Below, in pieces: positions 12,401 to 21,849 of a stretch of DNA of 64,000 nucleotides; positions within the stretch are counted from its first letter, which is position 1, and the number at the start of each line of letters is the position of its first letter. The notes beneath the pieces were generated by a model. That model was not told where the DNA came from. It saw only the letters and a list, made by a program, of their open reading frames with translations, and did no database searches. Source of the stretch: Epiperipatus broadwayi (taxonomy: Eukaryota > Onychophora > Udeonychophora > Euonychophora > Peripatidae); the NCBI GenBank assembly GCA_028023455.1, contig JAQFVV010006430.1, forward strand, positions 144,440 to 208,439. Reading direction: 5' to 3'. A program made the position numbers and the translations under genes.

Positions 12401-13680
12401 ATGCTATTAGAGTAATGCTGATAATAAAATAAACACATACTAGTACAGAATGAAATAAGTAACAGTAATACTTAAGTGATGTAGCAATTTAATTAGTAAA
12501 GTTTAATTGTTTACATATGCTACATAAATATTGTTTACATAAATTTTTCTGTGTAATAATTGAAGTTCACTGATATTTATTTAAAGTCTAAGTTTTAAAA
12601 GCATACTTCAATGTTATTAGTACAGCATTAAAAGAATGTATAATTACTTATTAGGAATATGAATTAATAATGGTGGAAACATATTGTATTATTATTTTGT
12701 TTTATTCTTCTTTGTTTTCATAATTTTGAACTGTAAATATTGTAAATAAATTCATGGTTAAAGTTAATGTAAATAAATTTGTTTAATTTGTTTTAAAAGT
12801 GTGTCGAGTTCATTATTTTACACCACAGCATTTGACAACAGATAATTTGAATAAACATAATATTTGCACAATATGAATTATTATTATTATTTAGAAATAA
12901 ACACAATATTTTCTTGATATCATTTTATAAGAATTGATTGATATTAACATATAATATTATTATGGTCATAAGGTAATTATAATGCACATTATAAGAGTAC
13001 AATATTATTTATTGCCACAGATTATTGAATTATAAGATTTTGATCTATTCCAAAATTAAGATGCTATATGAAAATAAAAGATATACATATGATTATTTAT
13101 TTAATGATTGATGATATAACAGAAATAGATAAGATTAAGTTATACTCTAAGATTAGTATTGTATATTATTATTAGAATAAGTTAGGTGTATTTAGGTTTG
13201 ATATAAAATCCCTTATCATACTTACTTACATGAATTATTATTACTTTAAAATTATTAGAAGAGCCTGAGATTATTTAATTATATTTTAATTAAAGGTTGA
13301 GATTTATTTTTTATTATTATTAAAGATAATTTATTTTATTTTAAAAGCCATAAGAATGCTGTAGATGTAGTAGTAAGTTAATAAGGAGGTAATAGTATTC
13401 TTATGCCATTGAGACAATGTCTTGGGAGATATTGACTCAATGTAAATCTACTTATTTCTTTGTAACTTTACTTCACAGTCTCATGATTTTGATAAATACT
13501 TATTTAATTAGTACATAATATAGAAATATATTGATTTTGATAATTGATAATAAATTTAATTAGAATATGATAATATAAAAGTATATTAAAGATAGATATG
13601 CAAATTTATTATTAAGCATAATAATTTAATTGAGCTAGTCGTATTTCAAACTATATTATACATCGAGAAGTAAGGGTACA
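9435..13680. other. Extremely AT-rich 4.2-kb block without ORFs; possible LTR-like unit
   Basis: No ORF of 60 codons lies within it beyond one at its left edge. It begins TGTGCCC and ends GGGTACA (an imperfect inverted pair, TG...CA), and both ends abut (AT)n tracts, as do two other LTR-like units in this window. A promoter-like box lies about 965 bases in. I found no internal direct repeat, primer-binding site or coding region, so it could be a long solo LTR or simply AT-rich intergenic or intronic DNA. The lower edge of the LDLa/SRCR gene points into it, but I see no further exon of that gene here. Confidence 0.25.
10399..10406 (+). promoter_or_regulatory. TATA-like box
   Basis: TATAAAAG lies in a locally less AT-rich patch (TTCCGG before it, GCTCAGTTC after it, GGAGGGGAC further on). 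This resembles an RNA polymerase II core promoter with an initiator-like TCAGTTC. No gene follows, so it may be the promoter of an LTR-like unit. It is only a sequence match. Confidence 0.3.
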
Positions 13681-13748
13681 ATATATATATATATATGAAA
13701 GACAAAAACAAGTTATAATCACATAACTTGCTATCGCTTGTATTTATA

Positions 13749-14204
13749 ATCAATAGATGGTGTTTCACCAAAACCACCAAACAAGTATATATTTGTTTAC
13801 CTAAATGTCAAAAGAGTCAGAATTCACTATCTCTTTCATTTGCTCCACCTTCAGATCAGCTGATTTCAAGCTAATTTGCTATCACCAGTGAAGGATAGGG
13901 CTAGAAACTAGATCTAAACACCGACCTCAAGCGTTTATGCCACAAGTTCCTATCAGTTTGCAAGCATGAATTTTTCAGACACATAATGTCTTCAAACCCA
14001 GCCTAACAAACCAGATAAATGCTTGGAGTCGGTGTTTAGATCTAGTTTCTATCCCTATCCTTCACTGATGATAGAAAATTAGCTTGAAATCAGCTGATCT
14101 GAAGGTGGAGCAAATGAAAGAGATAGTGAATTCTGACTCTTTCAACATTTATGTAAACAAATATATGATTGTTCGGTGGATTTGGTAAAATGCCATCTAT
14201 TGAT
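13749..14204. mobile_element. Foldback (MITE-like) element
   Basis: Two arms of about 185-190 bases (13749-13937 and 14013-14204) are near-perfect inverted copies, for example ATCAATAGATGG at the left edge against CCATCTATTGAT at the right edge and GATCAGCTGAT in both. A spacer of about 75 bases separates them. It sits next to (TA)n on both sides. No coding capacity. Confidence 0.92.
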
Positions 14205-14328
14205 CATATATATATATATATATGAATATTTCAGAGTTTATTGCAGAATATTTTGTTAATTATATTTTTTTCATCTAATTATTACAAAAAATCAAGTCAT
14301 ATGTCACATGACCTAATTTATCTAATTA

Positions 14329-14331
<3 letters not shown>

Positions 14332-14381
<50 letters not shown>
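14332..14381. repeat. (GT)n-(TA)n microsatellite beside an SRCR exon
   Basis: About 40 bases of TA repeats follow a short GT run. It lies about 55 bases beyond the splice donor of the SRCR exon. Confidence 0.95.
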
Positions 14382-14383
<2 letters not shown>

Positions 14384-14434
14384 CACTGTTTTTCAAGTAT
14401 TGCAAATATAAGCATAAATAAGTAATATATTTAC

Positions 14435-14582
14435 CCATATCCTAACATTTGACAGACAACATTAGCATTGTCATTGTTCCAAAGAGAATCGGCAACAAAT
14501 CCCCAGAATCCATGCTTTCGAACACTCAGCAAGCCTTTTCCTTCTTCATTATTATTAGAATATATTTTAACAGTAGTTTTTC
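14435..14582 (-). CDS. SRCR-domain exon of an LDLa/SRCR protein (partial gene)
   Basis: This is the most 3' exon visible of a minus-strand gene. It enters in phase 1 after acceptor AG at 14583-14584 and leaves at donor GTAAAT below 14435 in phase 2. The translation has the scavenger-receptor cysteine-rich pattern: EGKGLLSVRKHGFWGFVADS, then LWNNDNANVVCQMLGYG. The usual WGTVCDD signature has changed to WGFVADS, so the first Cys of that motif is absent; the Cys in VVCQMLG is present. The rest of the SRCR domain must lie further down. LDLa-LDLa-SRCR order is found in animal transmembrane serine proteases and other extracellular receptors. No protease exon is visible here, so I do not name the protein. 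Confidence 0.82.
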
Positions 14583-14650
14583 CTAGAAAATTTTATTAAT
14601 ATTATAGAAAAATATTTTAATTATTCATAACAAAAGAAAAAATTACTCAC

Positions 14651-14773
14651 TTTCGCATCTGAAGATGTCTTCATCAGAACCATCATCACAATCACGGTTA
14701 GAGTTACATAACAATTCAGGCGAGAGGCATTGAAGTTTATTAGCACATGGCCAGTGACCTTTCGTTTCACATA
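14651..14773 (-). CDS. LDL-receptor class A exon 2 of the LDLa/SRCR gene
   Basis: The exon is bounded by acceptor CTAG and donor GTGAGT and is separated from the SRCR exon by a 68-base intron. It is 123 bases, phase 1 to phase 1, so it is a symmetrical module exon. The translation is a full LDLa repeat with six Cys: CETKGHWPCANKLQC, then SPELLCNSNRDCDDGSDED and a final Cys after IFR. The calcium-binding acidic cluster DCDDGSDE is intact, and the expected hydrophobic and Trp positions are present. Such modules fold around calcium in the oxidising extracellular space and usually bind ligands. Confidence 0.93.
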
Positions 14774-15112
14774 CTAGAGAAAATAATCATAATATGTATA
14801 TTATTTATTACAACAAATAGTAATTATAGAATTGTGAAAATGATCTAATTTTTATTAATAAAAGAGATATGAAATATATATGTAATTACTGTTAAAACAA
14901 TACTTTAATAAATCAAAGAATAACAATTTTGTGAAATATTTAATAAAAAAAATATGCCTCTTGATGTCATGTCTTTTGAAATATAAAATCATTAACAATA
15001 AAAGTTCTATTTAGAAAAGTATATTGTGCAGTCATTCTTCAAATATTCTACTCACTGAAAAAAAAACTTGTACTACAAATATAATATAATGAGCACTGTA
15101 ATAACTCTAAAC

Positions 15113-15641
15113 CAGTGTTCTCCAACCCTTGGTCCGCGGCCCGGTGCTGGGCCGCGAAACTTTTCTGCAGGTCCGCGTGCTAGACGGGCAGTAAAAAGTT
15201 TGTAATAATAAATAATAAGAGTTTAAACTTTTAATTAATATAGCCAATTTTTATTTATTTTTTCATCTCATTTTTACCCAATTAAAAAAAAGAGAAAACA
15301 GAACGAAAACAAAATCTAATCAATCATTCATAAATTAATTTGTTTTTCTAGTTATCACAGATGTTTATGGGGGGGGGGGTAGAATTAAATTTTTTATTAC
15401 TTTTCTAAAAAAATTTAAAAAAAAGTTTTTTATTATATAAACTCCATATATATATATAAAACTTTATCTTATATATTTAACATTGTTGTTTTGATCAGTT
15501 ATAACAATTATGCTTATCTTTAAGAAAATTTATCTATAGACTTCTGCCAGTCTGTGAAATCTTATCCTTATTTTTGCTGGTCTGCGGAACCTTATCCTTA
15601 TTTTTACCAATCCGCAGGTGTGAAAAGGTTGAAGACTACTG
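15113..15641. mobile_element. hAT-type MITE with 8-bp target duplication, inside an intron
   Basis: The element starts CAGTGTTCTCCAACC and ends GGTTGAAGACTACTG, which are imperfect terminal inverted repeats. It is flanked on both sides by the exact octamer CTCTAAAC (15105-15112 and 15642-15649). An 8-base duplication and CAG...CTG ends with subterminal GGTCCGCGG and CTGCGG motifs are hallmarks of hAT elements. At 529 bases with no ORF it is non-autonomous. It lies in the intron between the two LDLa exons of the minus-strand gene. Confidence 0.93.
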
Positions 15642-16105
15642 CTCTAAACAAGTTTTTCTGATAAATGCCAGAAAGAAAAGATGTTCTGAATACAAAATAC
15701 TATTAATAAATAATGAGTTTATTCTTTGAAAAACCCCAAGCATAACTATATATAAATAAATTAAATTAAAACTGCATAAATCTATACGAAATTCAAATAT
15801 AATAAATAAATACAAACCAATGCATAACCCTTACACTTATACAAACTAATTAGGTTATACATGGATTTCCCAACTAATTGTATCATTGCAGACTGTGATA
15901 TTCTTATCAGTCTGTTTACAACAGGACAATACTGTTGTAATTTACATATGATATGCAGCTAACTGCTTCCCATACACACATACATGTAATTACATTTTCT
16001 AAGGTCTAATTCGTAATATAATGATGAAATAAAATTTCTAAGCACTAATAATAATAAAAAAGTTATTGAAAAAAGAAAGAAAGATATAAAAAAAGTAATA
16101 CGAAC

Positions 16106-16222
16106 TTCCACAAATTAAAGGATCTTCATCCGAAAAATCTTGACAGTCGTTTACAAGATCACATATTAATGCATTGGGGATGCAAATGCCATTGTTACAT
16201 TGCCAAAAATTATTAGGACAAC
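16106..16222 (-). CDS. LDL-receptor class A exon 1 of the LDLa/SRCR gene
   Basis: The exon is bounded by acceptor TTTTCAG and a donor reading GTTCGT, which is a weak match at position 3. It is 117 bases, phase 1 to phase 1. The translation is an LDLa module: [20 protein letters not shown], then [13 protein letters not shown] and a final Cys. The acidic calcium site (DCQDFSDED) has Phe where Gly is usual, but the chelating acids are kept. It joins in frame to the exon at 21057-21132 above and to the LDLa exon at 14651-14773 below. Confidence 0.92.
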
Positions 16223-16301
16223 CTGAAAATTACAAATTAAAAAAATAGTTTCATTTGTCATTTTAATCTGTTAAAAAAAATATTTTCTGCATTATTCAAT
16301 T

Positions 16302-16324
16302 ACACACACACACACACACACATA
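16302..16324. repeat. (CA)n microsatellite
   Basis: An uninterrupted alternating CA run of about 23 bases. Confidence 0.93.
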
Positions 16325-16395
16325 CGCACACATTCACCCAAATACAACCAATAGTTGATGCACAACTTTCATTTGTTTTTTTTTATATATTTTTT

Positions 16396-16480
16396 ACGTG
16401 TCAAAGCGTCGGCCGGGAAGCGAACCCCGGGACAACTGCTTGTAAGGCGGCTGTGCTAACTACTCGGCCTCCAACGCTTG
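16396..16480 (-). repeat. tRNA-derived SINE with target duplication
   Basis: On the minus strand it reads CAAGCGTTGG, then AGCTAACAC-like A-box sequence and CCCGGGGTTCGCTTCCCGG, then GACACGT and a short tail. Flanking copies ACAACTTTCATTTGTT (16362-16377) and ACAACTATCATTTGTT (16481-16496) differ at one base and mark the insertion. It lies in an intron of the LDLa/SRCR gene, just upstream of the first LDLa exon. Confidence 0.92.
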
Positions 16481-17244
16481 ACAACTATCATTTGTTGATA
16501 ATTATTTTATATAAAAAGTAAATTATATATATATATATTGATTTTTAATATACTTAATCACTCAAATAATTTAATAGTACCTACTGATACAACAAAAATT
16601 ACTATGTACTATTATTATTATTATTATAATTATTTTAAAAACTATGTAAATTGTTTTGAAGTTTTTATTCAGAATTAGGTTGGCCAAAAGATGATGTAAA
16701 AAACAAAATGACCAGCTTTTAAAATAACTCTTCTTTTAAGAAACTCATTGTAAAAAGTAAAAAAAAGTTTATGAAATGAAACTTTAACACTTTAATTTAA
16801 AATATCATTTTTTATTTTTTTACAGTATCTGACTGAAAAATTAATGCAGAAAAGACTGTCTCAATCTGACTATTTACCCCCATCTCCATATTTTGATCGC
16901 TTTTTTTAGGACACAGTTACTTGCTAATGTTTTTATATACTTTTATTTAACTTATGCTGCTTTTTGATTGTCTCTCTATCTGAATAAAATCTAGTAAATT
17001 TCACTTTCCAATTTGTTGAAACTTCGTATCCATAGGTATTCCTGTTGATGGTATACTTTTATGAGTTGATAAACAATTTTAACAAAAACTTTAAATTTAT
17101 AATTTCACTAGAGTTTCAAAAAAAAAAAAAGTATAGTAGTGCCATCTAGATGGAAGTAAACTTCATTTCTAATTTGAATAATTATATAAGTAAAAAATAA
17201 AATGAATTGAAAAATACTTTTATTCAAATAAATCCATCAAAAAG

Positions 17245-17350
17245 CAAGTGTTGGTGGCTAGTCATTGGCATGGCTGCCTTCTGGGAGGCTGTGGCGGGTT
17301 TGCTTCCCGGTCAACGCATTTGACATATATAAAAAAAAAATAAAAAAAAA
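17245..17350 (+). repeat. tRNA-derived SINE (diverged)
   Basis: CAAGTGTTGGTGGCTAG, GGCTGCCTTC and GGGTTTGCTTCCCGGTCAA correspond block by block to the family consensus. TTGACATATAT and a long A-rich tail follow. The target duplication is unclear. Confidence 0.82.
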
Positions 17351-17509
17351 TATTCAGCTTCCACAGTATTTGTGTATTACATGACTAGAAATAAAAGCAC
17401 TGGATAAAGAATATGAAGTTACACATGTTTAATTGTAGTTCTTGCACAATAAATGGCTATAAGATGGCTAAAAAGCTATAAGATTATTTCTAAACACAAG
17501 CAATAAATG

Positions 17510-17858
17510 GAAATAGTCATGTAAAAAATAGTCATAGATCACATGACCCCATTATTTTAAGTTTGTAAGATATAAACAATGAGCATTGCTCAACAAGCTT
17601 TGTGATAAATGCTTAACCAGGGAAAGCATTTAAAATATCTCTGTCACGACTCTCCCCCCAAACCTCTGACAAATGGTTTCATACTTTGGCACTCCTCAAA
17701 GAGTATGAAACTATTCTAGCGCCTCTCTGAGGAGTGCCAAAGCACAAAACCATTGGTCAGGGGTTGGGGGGAGGTTCCTGGCAGAGATATTTTAAATGCT
17801 TTCTTTGGCTAATCATTTATCACAAAGCTTGTTGAGCAATTAGCAATGTTCATTGTTT
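17510..17858. mobile_element. MITE family A, copy 1 (foldback)
   Basis: The core 17575-17858 is an imperfect inverted repeat: AACAAGCTTTGTGATAAATG on the left pairs with CATTTATCACAAAGCTTGTT on the right, and the arms share AAAGCATTTAAAATATCTC. Similarity to the second copy at 46958-47310 (inverted) continues through 17510-17575, which includes ATAGATCACATGA, so the element is longer than the hairpin. It lies in an intron of the LDLa/SRCR gene. It has no ORF. Confidence 0.88.
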
Positions 17859-17964
17859 AATAAATGAAAATCTTTAATTTTTTTTTAACTTTTATTTTTA
17901 TATGTTAGTAAACACTTAATAATTTTTAGAAGAAAAAAATAAATCTTTTTTTATAATAATTAAT

Positions 17965-20722
17965 GGTTCTCATCTGATCCTCCATGTCAGCCGCGGATGG
18001 TGTGATTTCTAATCAAAGACACATTAATATAAAGTTCCTGGGCTAGCAATTCTCTATTAATATTGACCTTTTTTGTTTGTTTACAAAGTTTACTTTCTTT
18101 TGTTTCTGAATTATTTTTCCCAAATAATATATTTGACGATGGGATAATAATAATTGTTTTTTTTTTTAATTTTTATCGACAAGAGGGTCTTTTTTGGTGT
18201 GTGTTCAAATAGTAATTTGTGTTTTTTTTTTATAATAGTATTACTATTTTTGTAAAATTGGATTGCCAAAATTTAAGGGAGAACGGGTTTTTTTAATGGA
18301 TCTTTAAATAATAATTGACGTTACTTTGATAGGTTTCCATTTGATTGCCAACAACAATTAGTGGGATGGTTTTGTGTACCATTAAATAATAATTTACGTT
18401 ACTTTTATAGGTTTACATTTGATTGCCGACAACAATTATTGGGAGAAGTGTTTTTTTTTGTGTGTGTATGTTTAAATAAAAAATAAAACCGTTACTTTTA
18501 TCGGTTTTCATTTGATTGACAACCGATTTGACTCCCTTTCATTTATAAATTATGGTTTTGGTTCTACAAATAAATATTTTTGACAATGGGACAATAATAG
18601 TTGTTGTTTGTTTAATTTTTATTGACAAGAGGGTGTTTTTTGGTGTAGTTTCAAATAGTAATTTGGTTTACGTTTAAATAATAAATTACAGTCTTACTTT
18701 GATTGGTTTACATTTGATTGCCAACACTAATTATTGGGAGAAGGGGTGTTTTTTGTGTGTAAGATTGTAGACAATAATTATTGGGAGAAGGGGTGGGTTA
18801 ACTATTTAAAGAATAGTAGTTTACATTACTTTTTAGTGGTGGTGTACATTTGATGTTGCTGACAATAATTAGTGAGAGGGATGGGTGTTTTTGGGTGATG
18901 ATTAAATACTAATTTACCTTCCTTTTATTTTACATTTGATTGCTGACAACAATTATTGGGAGAAAGGTTTTTTTTTTTTTTTTGTGTATGTTTAAATCAT
19001 AATTGAAGTTACTTTTATTGGTTATATTTGATTTACAACCGATTTGACTTTCTTTTTTTTTTTGTTTATAAATTATGTTTTTGTTTTGCCCAAAACCTAA
19101 TATTTTTGACAATGGGACAATAATAGTTGTTGTTTCTTTCATTTTTATTGACAAAAGCAGGTCTTTTTTGGTGTATGTTTAAATAGTAATTTGGGTTATG
19201 TTTAAAAAATAATCGGTTTACCTTACTTTTAGTGCTTTAAATTTGATTGTCGACAACAATTAGTGGGAGGGGTGTTTTTGTGTACGATTAAAAAATAACT
19301 GTACATTACTTTTATTTTTTACATTTGATTGCTGACAACAATTATTGGGAGAAAGGGTTTTGCATTTTTTTTTGTTTGTGTGTATGTTGAAATCAAAATT
19401 TAAGTGACTTTTATCGGTTACCATTTGATTGAAAACCGATTTGACTTTTTTTTTTTGTTTATAAATTATTTGGGTTTTCCCAAATAATATTCGGTTTGAC
19501 AATGGGACAATAATAGTTGTTGTTTCTTTAATTTTGATTGACAAGAGTGAGTCTTTTTTAGTGTATGTTCAAATAGTAATTTGGGTTATGTTTAACTAAT
19601 AATTTACGGTCTTACTTTGATTGGTTTACATTTAATTGCCAATGACAATTAGTGTGAGGGTTTTTTTTCTATACAATTAAAGAATAATTGACGTTCTTTT
19701 TATTTGACCATTTGATTGCTGATGACAACAATTATTGGGAGAAGAAGGGTTTTTGGGGCTATGTTTAAATAAAAATTTTAGTTACTTCTTTTTATTTTAC
19801 ATTTGATTGCCGATGACAACAATTATCGGGAGAAGAAGGGATGTACGTTTAAATAAAAATTGAAGTTACTTCTTTTATTTTTGACATTTGATGAAGGTCA
19901 TTTGGAATCCCTCAAACAAGCTTGCCTTTACAAAGTGAACATTTCTGTCATCAGCCACAACAAGACTTACAAATAAAAGTTGAAAGACATTTTTGGACCT
20001 CAAATCTGCATATATTTGCCGCACAATCCAATGTTTTCTTTCAGCAGCAGGATTTTTTTTCTGCTGTAGAAATATTCCAGTGTTGGCTTCCATGTCTGGC
20101 AATTCTTATCTTTTCAAGTTTTCTGTTGTTTGAATTAGCCATCTTCTTGGTCTCCGAAAATTTCTCGCTAAAACGTGACTCAAAGCATGATCATTTAAAA
20201 ATTTTATGCGACCCCACCCTAATCGAGAATTTAGCAGGCTTATAGCTTTACGAGGAACAATCACGACACTGTTTAAATTGTTAAAAGGTAACAGTACATC
20301 AATTCGTCTTTAAAACAAAAGGCCCCAATAAAAATTTAAATACTTTTGATGCGATCAAATTAACACACCCTCATACGATATTGTTACATAAAATACATAA
20401 CACAGCATTACAATGTAGTTCATGACACAAACAACTATGGCATTTTCCTCTGCTTTTAGCATCTGAAAAAGCCACACCATTAGCTGCTAAGCCGAATTAA
20501 CACTCTTTCTAGATTTTATTGTAGAAAGAAAACTTAACTCTGAGTTAACACTCTACCTTTTAGCATAGAAACAAGACTGAACTCTGAGTTAACAATCTTT
20601 CTAGGATTTATTTTAGAAAGAATGCTTAAAGGCTTGGGTGCGGCCATGGAAACAGCATATTTCTAGAAATTTAGCTAGAAATAGCGCCACCTGCAGCTGA
20701 CACAAAGGATCAGATGAGAACC
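17965..20722. mobile_element. 2.76-kb terminal-inverted-repeat element filled with a minisatellite
   Basis: It starts GGTTCTCATCTGATCC and ends with the exact inverse GGATCAGATGAGAACC. The inverted similarity continues for about 45 bases (GTCAGC and ATTTCT are shared). TAAT flanks both ends (17961-17964 and 20723-20726) and may be a 4-base duplication. Inside are a degenerate higher-order tandem array (18120-19880) and a less AT-rich right part (19880-20700) with small hairpins. No transposase was recognised; a 75-codon minus ORF (19875-20102) and a 107-codon plus ORF (19922-20245) overlap each other in the right part. It sits in an intron of the LDLa/SRCR gene. The superfamily is unknown to me. 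Confidence 0.75.
18120..19880. repeat. Degenerate higher-order minisatellite, GT-rich on the plus strand
   Basis: A block around TTGACAAGAGGGTCTTTTTT recurs near 18175, 18622, 19148 and 19537 (spacing roughly 400-520 bases). Between these, shorter units built around ACATTTGATTGC and GACAACAATTATTGGGAGAA recur about every 80-130 bases. A third block, GACAATGGGACAATAATAGT, occurs near 18583, 19106 and 19498. So there is a higher-order period with nested sub-repeats. ORFs at 18930-19154 and 19260-19544 on the minus strand are near-copies of one another because they translate the array. Confidence 0.85.
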
Positions 20723-21056
20723 TAATTAATTTATACTTTTTCTATTTATATGTATTATCAAAAATTAAGTCAGATAAAAGTCAAAATAATAATCACCTTG
20801 GAAATATGTATTTAGCAGCAGTTATTTACCGTATCTATTCGTCTCCAAAACTGTCTACAATGATTTATGTATCAATAGAAACTAAGCTTCAATACTATTC
20901 ATCACCCACCCTCTACTTTAAATACAGTTGGAACTTAATTTTAAAAACTTTCCCTCTTTGCTTACTTTTAATAATATATTAAACAGTGACTCTGGAAAAG
21001 TCCATATCTGATATAATTATATGTCTATGTTGTTTTATTATTATATATTAACTTAC

Positions 21057-21132
21057 CGGTGAAAGTAATCCATTCTTGCTTAGGAGAGATTTCATTGACA
21101 GAATACCAGGTTTCAGAATTCCTGAATAATCT
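21057..21132 (-). CDS. Upstream extracellular exon of the LDLa/SRCR gene
   Basis: The exon is bounded by acceptor AATTTCAG and a perfect donor GTAAGT. It is 76 bases, phase 0 in and phase 1 out. It encodes RLFRNSETWYSVNE followed by ISPKQEWITFT and then splices in frame into the first LDLa module. I do not recognise the 25-residue segment as a named domain; it may be the end of a larger extracellular domain encoded further up. The intron below it is about 4.8 kb and holds the TIR/minisatellite element, a MITE and a SINE. Confidence 0.78.
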
Positions 21133-21849
21133 CTGAAATTGAATTATGATAAGCATAAAAAAGTATAAATAAAAAACATTTTACAAGGGCTTATTATTAC
21201 TAAATGAACGTTATTATTTCTATTATATTATTTATTACTAATATATCTTTTACTCAGTTTTATTAAAATTTTTAGTATTTCTATGATAATTATATATATA
21301 TAATCATTAATTCTTAGATAAAGAAATAAATCTACAAAATGTATTTCTTTTGTACACTTTTTGCGATGCTTTTAATTCAATTCAATTATCGCTCAGTTTC
21401 AACTAACAGTTTTTCTAGTGTTTTACGTTATTCATTGTTTATTTAATTTCTTTTCTTTCAGCAATTGATTACAGACAGCACTAAGTCAAAAAGCCTGGCA
21501 AATAACTAAAAACACTCATGCTCTAAATAAGAAAGTGGCTTGTATCCCATTGCCTAAAAGGGAATTATGTAAATTAAATCATTTACATTTTCACAGGTAG
21601 TATATAAATATCCTGGTATAAGATATAACATTATAACCTGTTATAATGTCTAATTGGTATGAATAAGATTATTTGATACTTGAAAGCATGCTAAGCATAT
21701 TATTTATGGATAAAAAATAATATTTTCTTAATATATAGTGAATGAACATGTTTACAATGAGATATTATTCATTGTTATTTATACAATCGTACAGTAATCT
21801 TATATTGATATTTTTATATATTCAAATATGCATAAGTTTATTTTCTATC

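Noticed and set aside
18930-19544. Two similar small minus-strand ORFs suggesting a duplicated gene
   Set aside because: They are translations of the same minisatellite array; their similarity comes from the repeat and they are Lys/Asn-rich low-complexity sequence.
19875-20102. PIF/Harbinger transposase N-terminus in the TIR element
   Set aside because: The resemblance (W-x-x-R-x-I-x-A-D-x-R) is faint, Harbinger elements make 3-bp TWA duplications, and the flanks here fit TAAT instead.
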